A stretch of DNA of 64,000 nucleotides, taken from assembly GCA_030686995.1 (NCBI GenBank), contig CM060707.1:79527472-79591471 (forward strand), in the 5' to 3' direction. The notes beneath the pieces were generated by a model, which was given only the letters and a program-made list of their open reading frames with translations, was not told the origin of the DNA and searched no databases. Position 1 is the stretch's first letter, and each line of letters opens with the position of its first letter. This DNA comes from Artemisia argyi (Eukaryota; Streptophyta; Magnoliopsida; Asterales; Asteraceae). Below, in pieces: positions 34,581-46,555 of this stretch. A program made the translations under genes and the position numbers.

Positions 34581-35110
34581 TTACCATGAAGGTTTTTGTG
34601 AATGGGGTTGAAACACAAATGATTGTAGGTGTGTATGACCTTGATCATTTGGAAAAATTGAGGATTTAGCATACCGGTAGGCCAAACTCTCAAGCAATGA
34701 CGGTGGATGAGGTGCATCATCCAATGACTCATTTGGTTGAAATGTTGGTTGTTGTTGGGTTTCCATTTCGGCAATGGTGTTAAAAGGTGACAATGATGGA
34801 GGGCTTGATGGATTAGGTGACAGGTTTTCAAAAGTTTCCAATAGTGGATGTGGTGATGTTGGTGGTGTATGGAAAAGTTCCATTAGTGTAAGTGTTGAAG
34901 GAGCAAGATTAAGCAAATCTTGAATAGTGATCAAATTGGTATTGAAATGTGTTGAGGATGGTGTTGAGGTAGTGATGTTAAGGAAATCTTGGATAGGTGA
35001 AGAAATGTTAAGCGAAGCATCACTTGAAGATGATGAGCTTGACTTGATGGTTTTGTTGAAGCAACAAGGTTTGACACTAATCCTAGTGGTTTTTGAGAAG
35101 GATTTTGATG
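34581..35110 (-). pseudogene. RT-D additional ORF 2: Ser/Pro/Thr-rich protein, start lost
   Basis: Frame open from about 35110 to a stop at 34581-34583. It has no ATG at its start, so the N-terminus is probably lost. Readable stretches include IKSSSSSSDASLNISSPIQD, TIQDLLNLAPSTLTLMELF and PPTSPHPLLETFENLSPNPS. Composition and position (between additional ORF 1 and the polypurine array) match the Ser/Pro-rich ORF of RT-B, although sequence identity is low by eye. The function is unknown. It is preceded by a palindromic cassette. Confidence 0.4.
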
Positions 35111-36046
35111 GTTATGGTGTGATTTGAATTGTTGCAAAACTTTCAAATTTATAAGGTTGAAAAGGTGTTGTAATGGATGTTTGGATTTGATGTTCTACCA
35201 TTCAAAGAATGAGGTTTCAAATGATTTTCATGACCATGTCACATCATTTGATGTTAATTCAATGGAATAGGATGGAGTGAAAGATCAACATATGCACTCA
35301 ATGCTTTGTGATCATGGGATGTGATTTGGTTGAAAATGTTTCAATGGTTTGAAGGATCCTTTAAAAGGGTTCCTTGGGTTAGTTATGTTTGAATTTGAAT
35401 TTTTGGAGGGAAGTGGCTTCCTAATTGTTTTAGTGAGTGAGAGTTATTCTAATATGGTTATTGGAGTTCATGGAAGATGTTTCTCACTTAGGATAATGGT
35501 TTTGACACATTACAAGTTTTGGACTTAAGAAAAATGGAAGAATTTTCTGCAGGTGTCTAGCGGAACCCTCAAAAGACACTGGCGGAACCCATTTGAGGGT
35601 ACCGCCTGGTCCGTTGGGCTATTTCTGGAATTCCCAGAAAATACACTGGCGGACCCCAATTTTGGGTTCCGCCAGATCCGCCAGACCCTAAAAAGTTGGC
35701 AGTCCGCGTTTTTGACCCGCGAGACGATTTTCAAAATTTTTGAAAACTCCTAAAATCAAAAAGATAATGCATTTCTGGTTAGGCAATGCAAAAATTAGAC
35801 ACGTAAACATACATATCATAGGACTTTGACCTTGAGGTCGAGGATTTCACTATACTTAGTAAGAATTGCCATAAACATGAAAATTTGACAACTAGCCAAA
35901 TGTTGTCTTCCTACATCATTGTTAGTTCCTACAAGTTCCAAATAGTACCAAATAACTTACCAACACACAAATACATAACACATAATGTTTAAATGACCAA
36001 ATCTTTCAAATGACGCCTAGTGCCAAACACTCCTACACACCCGCTC
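35111..36046. other. RT-D spacer with internal palindromic cassette
   Basis: Non-coding, AT-rich apart from the cassette at 35547-35689. The short frames on both strands over 35525-35753 read the palindrome and are not genes. Confidence 0.45.
35547..35689 (-). repeat. Palindromic GC-rich cassette of RT-D, internal, expanded copy
   Basis: Three GGCGGAMCCC-type half-sites and two complementary GGGTACCGCC / GGGTTCCGCC half-sites in 140 bases, an expanded form of the LTR cassette. In sense orientation it lies about 440 bases upstream of additional ORF 2. Confidence 0.8.
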
Positions 36047-37121
36047 TCATAGACGGTCAATCTTCTTCTTGAGCATTTCAAGAAATCTCTCGATGTTTTT
36101 GAACATCCCCTTTGTTTGCTTGAACTCCGCCGACTCATTTGGAATATCCGAAAGTTGGAAAAAGTAATATAGAGGTGGGAGCCTAGAGTTGGGCAAAGCC
36201 TAGAGTTGGAAAATGTTTACCTTGGGCTTTGTAGATTCTCCTATCACTTAGTGGGACAAAAACGTGTGGAATAAGAAAGTAGTCTAGGTGAAGACCTATA
36301 GGAGTTGATGGAATGGGAGAGATGAACCTAAAGAGACGGGTCAAGAGCATTCCATATGGCATAGACGTTGTGCCTTGCACGGGAATGTCGGTCATTCACT
36401 TGGTCAAGTAGTAGGCAAGGTTGAAGGGTTGCCTAACGGACAAGGAGTAGAGCATGTAGCAAAGGCAAACATTAATGTGATCCCAGTTCCCTATGGTGCT
36501 AATTTCATTGGTTCTAAGGAGTTCTTCCCATTCCTTTAATTGGGGCTTAAGTTCATGGATTTCCATTCCATATGGGTTCTTGATGACCTCATTTCCGGTT
36601 CTAGTTCTTCTAATGTTGGTGGTTCTAATGAAAAGGTGGTCACGAAGTTCATCTTTGGACACAAGAGGGTTATCATAGGGATAGATGCGGTCAAAGAGTG
36701 TGTCAAGAGTTGAGAGGGAGTTCAAGTAGGAGTAGATGCAAGTACCAAGGTTTGGGACACCTAGGATTTGAGCAAACTCCTCGAGGGTGAAGGAGTATTG
36801 ATGACTACTAGCCCTAAAGTTAATAGACATGCGACCATACTCATCCTTGGAGAGGGTGATGGATGCATAGAATTCTAAAGTGAACCTAGAACAAATAGGC
36901 TCGTCGATTTCTAAGAGACACTTAAAGTTGATTGTCGCAAATTCCGTGTAGAGGTTTGTACCTTCTAAGAAGGATTGATCAATGGTTCTACCCTTATGGA
37001 CATGTTGTTTTTCTAAGGCTTTGAAGACAACGATTTGAGTTTGAGTAAGACCTTTGGTTTTGTGGTGTTTGGGTAGGTACTTGATGGTGTCCTTGTGGTC
37101 GTAGTGAGTTAGAGGAGGCAT
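36047..37121 (-). pseudogene. RT-D additional ORF 1: putative-plant-transposon-type protein, one stop and one frameshift
   Basis: Starts at ATG 37119-37121. The frame is open for 241 codons to TGA 36396-36398, continues in frame to TAG 36183-36185, and a shifted frame then carries the tail (LSDIPNESAEFKQTKGMF, IERFLEMLKKKIDRL) to TGA at 36047. Conserved blocks are QHVHKGRTIDQSF, RFTLEFYASITLS, FTLEEFAQILGVPNLGT, LKPQLKEWEELLRTNE, INVCLCYMLYSLSVRQPFNL and SMPYGMLLTRLFRFI. These align block by block with additional ORF 1 of RT-B. The TGA falls where RT-B has an Arg (FIKR), consistent with CGA to TGA change. It is the better preserved copy. No enzymatic motif was seen, and its role is unknown. 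Confidence 0.78.
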
Positions 37122-38089
37122 GATGATTCCTAGAAAATCAAAATTTCACATTTAATTAAATGACTATTGTAATGTGTATGTTCTAGCGTGTGCCTATATG
37201 AAAACAATGTGGAGGTACGGTTGACTTGACTCATTTTGATGCTTAAAAATATTTTGTAATGTAAGTGATGTTTCAATGACGTTTTTCATTTGTTTTAACA
37301 ATGTTGTGAACGGTGGTAAAGTATGGGTGACGACCGAGGGTGGATATGTGAAATGAGGTGGTGATTGTTTGACAACACTTAAAGCTTGGATATCTTCTTT
37401 GTGTTCTTCACTTGCTAGAAAGTGGAAGAGACGCATTTCATAATGAAATTCACTTGACTTTTGACGACATAGACAAATATGTTAATGAGAGTATGGATAT
37501 GACAATTGCCCTTTGTTTCAAAGAGTGACACAAAGGTGAACATAGGTTTATGTATCATGAAAGGTGGTTTAATCTTAATAGGTTAGGTTATAGTGGGGAT
37601 GACACACTTGTTTGATTACATTGTGGAATCTTCTTGTGAAGATGACTAGGTGGAGTTATTGGTGAAGATGATATTGACTCTTGGTTTCTTTGAGAACATG
37701 GAAATGGTGGATGACTCGATATTGTTAGGACAAAGGATAACTCGGTTTCTCGTTTCACATTACTTGTTTGAGGTTTGGGTGATGAAAGGTTATGAGGTAG
37801 ATGATTGAAGTTTTGCTCATTTTGTGAATCTTATGGACTGATGGTAAGTTGGAGTTGTGAGTAAAGAGGTGTTTGGTTTTGAACTTAAATAAAACATTCT
37901 GTGGCTTTTGCGGACCAGGCGGAACCAAAAAATGGGTTCCGCCCGTATGGTCTGAGGGTGCCGCGGGATCTGCAGGGAAAACTCAAAAGGAATTGTCTTG
38001 ATTTTTGTGGTTTTATCCTAATGTTCAAAACTAAGGTTTTAGGTCTTATGAGTCCTTGACTAAGCCTAGGGATGATTGAATGCTTCTCA
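37122..38089. other. RT-D spacer between pol relic and additional ORF 1
   Basis: Contains the palindromic cassette (37909-37974). An 80-codon minus frame with a true ATG (37434-37436 to 37194) has no recognisable domain and is not claimed as a gene. Confidence 0.4.
37909..37974 (-). repeat. Palindromic GC-rich cassette of RT-D, internal copy upstream of additional ORF 1
   Basis: GGCGGAACC against GGGTTCCGCC, then GGGTGCCGCGGGATCTGCAG, the same unit as in the LTRs. It lies about 790 bases before the ATG of additional ORF 1. Confidence 0.82.
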
Positions 38090-38700
38090 TTCAAGAGGTT
38101 TTGTGAAAACGTTGATAGAATGGTTAACGTATAAGACTTTCTTAGTTAAGATGTTCCTCAATGAACATTTTTACCAAGACGATGATGATGGATCACAATA
38201 TTTCAATTAAGAACATAATGGATTGAATTGTCGCTGAAGTCGATGCTTCCTTTGTTGAAGGTATAACAATGTTGATGAGATGAATTCCGTTGTTGACGCG
38301 AATTTGCTTGTTCAAGTGGAGCTTGTTGATGTGCTTCTCCATTCGATACTAATTTGAGAATCTTACGCGTTTTGGAGAATCATTGGTTAAGTAAGTATAA
38401 AAGCGCAAGTACCACTTGTGCTTTTCTTATCAACTTATTACCGACATAATTCCATTTGGCATACACTATGGTTTCTATTCCCGTTCTTTTGGGAGACCAT
38501 AATCCTAGTTATGTAGTACCTTATGATGTATCCAAATAGGCTCAATTAAAGAGTTGTTTTAGGATCTTCTTTAACACGATCACATAGACAAAAACTAAAC
38601 ATAATGTTGAATCTAATTGTTATGAGAACAAGTAGTCTTCCAAACATTTCTCTACGTTTAATTTTACCTACGGATTTACTAATCTCATTCTTGATAAGTC
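38090..38700 (-). pseudogene. pol: RT-D pol relic: end of reverse transcriptase and RNase H (Ty1-copia)
   Basis: Translating the minus strand in changing frames gives NIMFSV (the usual RPDIMFSV motif), GLWSPKRTGIETIVYA, KKSTSGTCAF (usual DRKSTSGTCAF) and, at 38090-38110, VFTKPLE (usual FTKPL). A degraded GSIDFSDNSI...IHHH region (about 38180-38260) corresponds to the RNase H GAIDLSKNP...IDIRHHF stretch. Several frameshifts and stops are present, so no product is possible. Order and spacing are those of copia pol. Protease and integrase were not found between this relic and gag. Confidence 0.75.
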
Positions 38701-39889
38701 ATCAATAACTTAACCATTGAGAACAAGAGAGCAACTAGGAATGTCTTTAAGTTAAAATCCTTTGCTTTTGTGGCTTGCTTTTATTATCAAAAAGTCTTTC
38801 AAATATTGACACTATACTCACTTGATTACTTTGAAATATCAACTTCGTTTCACTATTTGTTTTATTCTAAATTCCAAGAATTGATTTTGTTGAATTTGTT
38901 TAGACACAACTAATAACCTATAAATCAAGTTTTATAACTTATGTCAATTTTACTTGATTTAATGTTTAACTCAAGGTGAGAAGATATTGTTTTGTACTTT
39001 AACTCCATGCTTGTCTTGCCATCATTTGACTTTCGACTAAGTTATCATCTACCAAAGATGATATCATAGAAGGAGGAGATCACTCGTTAAATGTCATATT
39101 CAACGACTCCTCGACTCTTTAGGTTTTCTTACTTAAGACACTATGAACTCTATTCATTTTTAAAAAGTCCAAGAGGTACAACATCATTAGACTATGTGTT
39201 ACATTTGATGTGTAAATCCTAGATGTTGAAAACTTATTTTCTTTCACACATCCTAATATATGCTAATGTGATTTATTTTACCTTGTGTGTTTTATGTGAG
39301 ATTATAAAGGAGTGATTGAAGAAAGACACAATTAAAGACTCAAAGTATGGTGTTTGAGAAAATTGTTTAACAAAGGTTTGTTTTGTAAGCATCACAAAAG
39401 TGTTAGACATTTTAACACTTAGGAGATTCTTAGTTAGCTCACTTGTAAGCAAGAGTTGAGTGAGACAAACTTAAGAGTTTTTCGTGTTTATCTCTTGATG
39501 GTTAAATAACCAAAACACCTTATATCTCCTTACTAGTACTAAAGACTAAATTCCTTGTTGCATAGAATCTAATCTTAGTTATTTACAAATAGAAGGTAGA
39601 CACTCTAGAGTATTACAAATAACACATATTTGAGTACATAATGCTAGAGACAAGATATAACCAAAGTCAAGTTTAAGTAATGCGTACCTTTTAAATTGCA
39701 TAGAGATGCTATCAAGCGAATAAGCATTAAGCGTAAAGACTTGGTTTGACGACATGCTTTGAAACTCAATAACTCATGTATCCAAGAAGGTTAGACAATC
39801 ATATAAAGGCATAGAGCATGATAATCTTAATTCTTTTATCATGAGTTTCTATTGGAGATAGAATTATCTCTAAGTCTTTCTTATAGGTT
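38701..39889. other. RT-D decayed internal DNA between pol relic and gag
   Basis: Probably remains of pol or the gag-pol border. One segment near 39030 reads ESQMMARQAWS in the sense frame, but frames break too often to name a domain. An intact pol would need about 3 kb more, so a large internal deletion is inferred. Confidence 0.4.
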
Positions 39890-40987
39890 AGACAAATTTT
39901 ACTTGCTTTGTTTTATTAGTTAATGGTGCTTTTGAGTTAAATCCTAATCCGGTTTTATCTTTAAACAACCTTTGACTCCCCAACAATCTTTCAAGAGATT
40001 TTGAGCTTTCATCAAATTTAACTAATAATTTTTCTTTTCTCATTTTGCATTTTAATCTCATGTTTGTAATTTAGACATAATTTACATTCTAGATTAATTT
40101 CAACATTACTCTTAATTCTAGACATTTTATCTTCCAATAAGATTTCCTTTTTAAAGATATTCTTAAGAGATTTTAAAGACTCATTCTTGAAGATAGCTTT
40201 TAGGTCCATGTTGCACAAATGTTTAGACTCATTTTATAGTTTAGAAAACTGTAGGATAAATTAATCAAAGCAAAATAGTTTGGTTTCAAAGTGTACCTTG
40301 CTTGATGTTTTATCTAGTATAGAATCACAAACCGGATGATTGACTTCATCTTCATCCGAGTTAATCCATGAATCGCAAGCAAGACAACAACGAGCTTGAC
40401 ACGAGTAATCACCTTTACTTACACCTTGCTTGTTGTATCAATAAGTTGACAATAAACTACCGGATCATTGTCTTCGTCAACTTCCATTACATTCCAAGAT
40501 ACGCAAGCAGGTTCAACAAAACACACGTACTCATCTTCACTTGTACCTTCATTTAAAACATTTAAACTAGTAGCACATGTATTAACTTCTACTAAGTGTC
40601 TATCAATTAGTTTTTCTAAAACTTCTAATTCATATGTAAGATTAAATTGATCATCTTTGACTTGACATATTCCTTGATGAAAGTTTACCATATTTTTCAA
40701 ACATCATTAGCCTTTTGACAAAAATACATTCTTTCATATTTGGTACTAAAGCTTTGTAAAGCATTGTTTTAGCTTTAGTATTTTTATCAACTTTAAGATA
40801 GTTATCTTGGTTTTCAAAAACTTGTTTTCTTTGGTTTGAAATTACCAAAAGAAATAATATGCCAAAGATCTTGATCAATTGATTTTACATAGTTTTCAAA
40901 ATTACTTTTCCATTCAAGTAAGTTTTCTTTTTCAAATAGCGGTTGGTTTTGAATAGGTTGCCCTTCTTTGAGATTTTCAAAAACCAT
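39890..40987 (-). pseudogene. gag: RT-D gag relic (Ty1-copia type)
   Basis: Begins at ATG 40985-40987 with MVFENLKEGQPIQNQPLFEK, LLEWKSNFENYVKS and DQDLWHII, matching the RT-B gag start (YLEGQSMQRPPLFES, FETYVKS, DLDLWHII). After a frameshift it continues with KAKTMLYKALVPN and HQGICQVKDDQFNL (RT-B: THQGNNQVKDNKIDL). At about 39890-40015 it ends with SSKSLERLLGSQ and KDKTGLGFNS (RT-B: GDKTGLGFNS). Several frameshifts and stops make it non-functional, and no intact zinc knuckle was found. Confidence 0.78.
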
Positions 40988-41040
40988 GGATCGATCCAAG
41001 TTTTAAAATACATTCTATTTTAAAGATCTTGAGTAATGTA

Positions 41041-41053
41041 GCTCTTGATGCCA
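41041..41053 (-). other. Primer binding site of RT-D
   Basis: TGGCATCAAGAGC on the minus strand, two bases inside the right LTR, similar to the initiator-Met tRNA end. Confidence 0.8.
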
Positions 41054-41055
41054 AT

Positions 41056-42483
41056 TGTGGAAAACTAGAAGGGGGGTTGAATAGTTCACCGCTTTTTCGA
41101 TTCTTATTTAGCTTAAATAACCTTTGAGAACTTGACGTTTGGTTAAAGATATAAGCACAACTTAATATGTTTGATTCTTTGAATAGACTTTACATGTGAA
41201 TAACAATTCCAACTTAACTTGTTTCATACTTTGAAAAGCTTTACTTGTAATGATCCTATCTTTGCTTGTTTAGTTCTTTGAAAAGCTTTACTTATGTTTA
41301 AAGGTGTAAGAACAACATTACTTGTTTTGGTTCTTTGAAAAGCTTTATATGTGATCAACAATTCTAACTAAACAACAACATATAATAAGCAAAGGTAGAG
41401 AAAGAAACAATCAAACCACAACACGATAGTTTATCGTGGTTCGGCTACAAGGACTCTTTTTCCTTGCCCTACATCCACGCCCCGAGTTTCCAACTCGAGA
41501 GTTATAAACACTAATCAACAAGCTCCTTTCACTGGCGGAGAAAACCTTACACGTCGCTTATACTTTTACCGACACAAAGCTAGATGTCGAGTTCTTTTAC
41601 AAGGGTACAACCACTCCCATTCGTCGCTTACACTTTTACCGACACAAAGCTAGATGTCGAGTTCTTTACCAAGGGTACAACCACTCCCGTTAGTTCTTTT
41701 ACTAGGGTACAACAACTCCCAACACACTACGTATTTTGAGGCCTAAAATACTAACCTATAACTTCTACATACATGACACACATGAAGTATAAACTACCAA
41801 AGCTTATACATGATCAAGCTACCAAGACTTGCAACTTTAGAGTTGAAGCTTGCAACTTCTTGAATGATCTTGTGGAGTTCCTTGCTACATAAGAGAATCA
41901 CACAAGTCAAGGGTTACTGAGTTAGTTGAGAGAATATGTGAGAATAAGTCCTAAAGGTTTAGCCAAAAATCAAGTTATGGCTTGGTATTTATAGCACACC
42001 ATACTGCATGCTTGGCGGATCAGGCGGAACCCTCAGATGGGTTCCGCCCGTGTACCCCCAGGGTACCGCCGGGTCTGCAGTAGGTTTATGCAATAACTCT
42101 TCAAACCAAACAAGGTCTTGTCTCATAACACCTAGCAACCAAACAATGTCACATCACTTAAATCAAGTCAAACACAAAACTTGTAAGCCACACCAAAGCA
42201 AGTCAAACACATTTCTTACCATAAATACATATAGACAAAACTTGCCATAAATGTGATGTGACAATTCTATTTTAAGAAATAAGTGTGATGTGACAAGACA
42301 CTTTCTAATTTAAGAAATAAAAACAATGTTTAGTTTAAAAGGAAATGTAAACATTAGTTAAACAAGACTTAAACACTCAAAGTGATGATTTACTCTTAGC
42401 TAAAGTTCATACTTTGTCATTAACAAAACTTAGCAAAGATCGTAAAATATAAATAACGTTTTTCGGCGATATTTGTATTAACA
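41056..42483 (-). repeat. 5' LTR of RT-D (right copy)
   Basis: Near-identical to 31954-33380. It keeps the tandem repeats, the leader stem-loops (41416-41497), TATAAATA at 41986-41993 and a palindromic cassette at 42014-42080. In the cassette this copy has GGGTTCCGCCC where the left LTR has GGGTTCCGTCC. Confidence 0.93.
42014..42080 (-). repeat. Palindromic GC-rich cassette of RT-D, right LTR copy
   Basis: Perfect inverted pair GGCGGAACCC / GGGTTCCGCC followed by GGGTACCGCCGGGTCTGC, just upstream of the TATA box in sense. Confidence 0.85.
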
Positions 42484-42488
42484 GACTA
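42484..42488. repeat. Right target-site duplication of RT-D (GACTA)
   Basis: Exact match to 31949-31953. Confidence 0.9.
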
Positions 42489-42740
42489 TATGATCATAAA
42501 AAAGTAAAAAAAAAAAAGGAAAATAACTAGTTAGTCTCAAATGCTTTATTATGCAGTATAGATTAGTGGTTACACTAATAATTAAACATGTTCATAATGC
42601 ACTATTTAATGTTGCCCTTGAATAGGAAGTCTTAAATTTTTTAAGACCAAAAACATTACTATTAAAGGAAGTCGCACAATGTACAAAAAATACATCATTC
42701 TTTCAATGTTATCAAATAAAACATGTAAAAGTTAAAACAT
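42489..42740. other. Short AT-rich spacer between RT-D and RT-E
   Basis: About 250 bases with no feature beyond an A-rich run. It is genomic DNA to the left of RT-E. The last five bases (AACAT) would be the RT-E target duplication if its right end were intact. Confidence 0.5.
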
Positions 42741-43294
42741 TGTAACACCCCCATTTTCCCATATCGCAGCGGAATTTGGATCTGGGGTATTACTTCATGG
42801 AATCACAGTTACAGTAATAGAAAACGACTCGAAAAGAGACATTTTATAAAAATGAGTTATCATTCATTCAAATTATCAGAGTTTTATAAGAGGATGTCCC
42901 GAAAATCTAGGTGTGTTATAAACTTTGAATGATAACCAAATAGAAAGTCTTTCAATTCTCGTGCCACTCCATGCCATAATTTCCACAGAGCTCCGTTACC
43001 TAGGATACATGCTTAAAAAGTCAACACTAGGTGTTGAGTGAGAGTCATAGGTTTATGTGAGAGTGAATACAAGTTCCACAGGGTTCAGTTGTTACACCCA
43101 CAAGAAAAATGTAGTGTGAGTGATAATTGTAATGCATGTACAATTATCAAGAGTTGGTAGGTTGCACTAAGCTCATGAACCACACGTTAACAGACCAGAT
43201 CATGTGGTTTGCAGACAAAACCATGATAGGATGGGAAGGATAACTTGCCAAAGTTAATCCTTCAGAGGGTTCAAATATAATAATTATTGGTACC
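42741..43294 (-). repeat. RT-E 3' LTR, left part
   Basis: Starts TGTAACACCCCCATTTTCCC and matches 58063-58616 closely. The match is broken only by the RT-F insertion at the sequence GTACC. Confidence 0.88.
43290..43294. repeat. Left target-site duplication of RT-F (GTACC)
   Basis: Repeated exactly at 51553-51557. Confidence 0.92.
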
Positions 43295-46200
43295 TGTGAC
43301 ACCCCCAAAATTTACAACGCAGCGGAATACCAATTTGGGTGTCACTTCATAATTCATAAAAACAAGTTACATAAAACGACCTCCAAAGAGACGTTTAATA
43401 AAATGTCACATTCGATTTGATAAATCAGAGTACAAAGGTCCCAACAATTTATATTTAAAACTTAAGTTACAAGAGTTCAAAAACGACTCATTTGCATATT
43501 TAAAGAAAATAATTATCGAATGTGAAGAAAACAAGTCCTTCAATGTTTGATATCCACGTGACTCCGATTGCTCCCAATGCTCAGCTAGCAAATAATACCT
43601 GAGAAAATACATGCTAAAAAGTCAACATAAAGTTAAGTGAATTCATAGAGTTTAATAAGTAATAAGTTGAATACAAGCATTATTTATCGGGCGACAAGTA
43701 TTGCAATTACATGTCGGTTTATTTGATTATAGTATTGAGTTCATGCAACCGAACCTTAACGTAATTTAATAATGCCCCGGAGAAGGTAAACATTTGCCAT
43801 TTACCACAATTCTAACTATTATGTGTCCGTATCCCGAACAAGCCCGCCAAGCCAAATATGCATATCCATAATACTAGCGTTTACTACTCGAGTAATTAAC
43901 GGTTCATGAGGGGACTTAATTGGCAAAAAGCATTCAATATCTATAATCGTATAATCGGGTCCAGCATACCAAAAAGTACTTGTATTCAGTTTGTAAAACT
44001 AGCATGTATCCCCCTCGCGAGGTTTATAAAACACTTAAGTAAGTAAAGGCGAGGCTATGAACTCACCTTAAAGCAAGGAAAATAGCAATGAACAAGCAAG
44101 TGAAGGAATAGCCGCAAAAGCTCTACGATGAACCTAAATAATATACGTTGTTTCAGATTTATGAAAATAGGTATCGATGTACTTTGGGTAATATACAGTT
44201 TATGATCTTACTTAAGCTTGGTACAATATTCCTAGATACATCACAAGGTTTAAGTTAATTACTTACAAATTACCCAAAAATGTACCCTTGCATTTATATA
44301 AGTATGAAACTTACATTTACCCCAAGTTCAATTATGATGTAAAAGTTCAAATTAATTCTAAGGTTCAAGTTTAGTCCATGGGTCAAGTTTTTGGTCAAAA
44401 AGGTTCACATTAGGCCTCAGGGTTCAAAATATATTAGGGGGGTTCAAAATGTTTTAAAGGTCCAACTTTATAAAGTGTAAAACACTTTATACTCATTTTA
44501 TACCTAGTGCTGTTAGCATTTAAATAACTTGTCTATGTTTAGGAAATCATCATTTGCAAACCGTAAGTCCACAAGTCTCGTTCCTTATATCCCCGGAAAG
44601 GTCTACTTCTGTATTAACGAGATTTGTGGGTCCCACTTGGCCAAAAATTATATAACATTAGTAAAACATTCCATTTACCCAAACAATCAATCTATTCAGC
44701 TTTCAAATTCTCAATGGTCTCACGAAAAGTGCGATATCTAGAGTTTTACTAACCCGATTTGTTCCCCGTTTTTGGCCACGTTTAAGTTAAGATGTCCTCT
44801 AAAACTTTTATTCTTTGAGTAACAGAGGGTTATTCACAAAAAAATGACTTTTGCCCGTTTCAAATTTGTTACTCAGAACTGGACATGTTTTACGAAAATG
44901 TTTCTAGTTTAATCATCGTAATGAGTTATTTAATGAAATACCCGTCAAAACGACCACAAGACATAGACCTATAACCCCATATTTTTAGTTTAGTCTCAAT
45001 GTCTACTGATTAGTGCAGTTTATTCCATTTTTGCCCCTAATTCAGAATTACAGTTGCATGTTTAGTCCTCTAGGGTTTTTAGTGGTCTAGTTTCATGTAC
45101 CAAGCCTAACCAAGCCCCATAATTTATATGTTACACCATTACATCAATAAATATCAAATTTTACAGGAGTGAACAAGAAGAAAAAAAAATATAAATACCA
45201 TGAAAATTTATAAAAGAGTTTCTTACAAAAGAGAAGGACAAGATAAATTTCAAGAACAAGAAACAAGGGCTATCCAAAGCCACCACCAAGCAAGGATCTT
45301 TTATGACTTGAAAGATGAACTTGTAGAGGATCGTGAGAACTCCAATCTACAGCCACAATAACCTATTGTAAGCCATAAAATATAGGAGAAAGAAAATTTT
45401 TGAAGATGAAAATAGAGATCAAGATTAAGGTGATATTGCATGCACCTTTCCTCTAATTCATGATCACCAAATCTTGTCACCAACACTTCTTGAAAGGAAT
45501 TTGAGAATCACCACTTCTTGAAAACTTGAAAAGCTTTAGAAAAATCACCAACAAAAGCTCTCGTGAAACTTCTTGAGATATTCCATATCAACCATAGAAA
45601 TGATGAGATTATGATGATGTTTTGAGTGAAATAACCCAAGAAACTAAGCTAGAACACTTGAACCTTCAATTGGAGATGAACAAGATCAAGTAAAAACCAA
45701 ATACAAAGGTTGTTGGGGCTGTTATATGTGTGTGTGGGTCGTTCAACAAGAGAGAGGGACAAAGAGATGGAAGTTTTGGTGATACTAACTATGTAAGATA
45801 TGTGTTGTAGTGGTAGCATGCAAAAGACATGTTCCAAGTGTACAAGTAGTAGCTATATCATGACACCACATCAAAATCTAACCACATGGTCGTGGTTTTA
45901 AGTGAGTGGGGGAGGGGATGAGTTATTTTGTGTAGTTTTGGTATATTGTGTGTAGTTTTGATCCCGGTAATTGAAAACGTGTAGTTTTTAAGACGCGAAA
46001 CATAAAAGCGGGTAATGTAAAAATAATAAACTTGTAAAAATGTTAAAACTTGTTAAAATAACTACTTTTAATATATTAGATGAATCATGGGTTTATCAGA
46101 GTGTTTAAACGTCGTTAAAAATGAAATTGTGAGTTGAAAACGCGTTTGGTGACACCGGTTCTTGATAAAAGTGATGTAAACTATAAAAATGACACGAAAA

Positions 46201-46555
46201 GTATAAAACTCTTTTGTAAACATGAAATAGTTTAAAAATTCATAAAATATATAGATTATCATAGTCTAGGGTTGGTTCACTTTGTCAAAACCTTAAAACG
46301 TAAATTTAAATCGGTTAAAACGTAAAGGTGCAAGGTTTACGTAAAAATGGAAAAATTAAAAAGTGACTTTTAAAATAGGATTGTAAGGAAACAAAATGCA
46401 TAAGAAGTGTAGAGTAGACATAGTCTAGTCGCAGTTGAATTAATTGAATGTGTTTTGACGTATACGGATAACTTCAGACGAAATTAATTATAAAAAAAAA
46501 TTGTTAAATAATAAGAATATTAAAATTAGTGACATGAAAATTTTGAAATGTCACA
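43295..46555 (-). repeat. 3' LTR of RT-F (left copy)
   Basis: Starts TGTGACACCCCCAAAATT and ends TTTTGAAATGTCACA. Its first 51 bases form an inverted repeat (GTGACACCC...AATT against AATTTGGGTGTCAC) around CGCAGCGGAAT. The small frames here (43406-43612, 44529-44741, 45301-45486, 46068-46262) recur in the other LTR without domains. Confidence 0.93.

Larger units (their letters stand above)
31954..42483 (-). mobile_element. RT-D: complete Ty1-copia (Sirevirus-like) element related to RT-B
   Basis: Near-identical LTRs (31954-33380 and 41056-42483) sit inside GACTA duplications. Minus orientation is given by the primer binding site at 41041-41053 and the polypurine tracts from 33381. In sense order: 5' LTR, decayed gag, heavily deleted pol (only the RT-RNase H end is readable), palindromic cassette, additional ORF 1, palindromic cassette, additional ORF 2, six purine tracts, 3' LTR. 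The order is the same as in RT-B. The LTRs share TGTGGAAAACTAGAAGGGGG and GTGGTTCGGCTACAAGGAC with RT-B. Confidence 0.92.
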
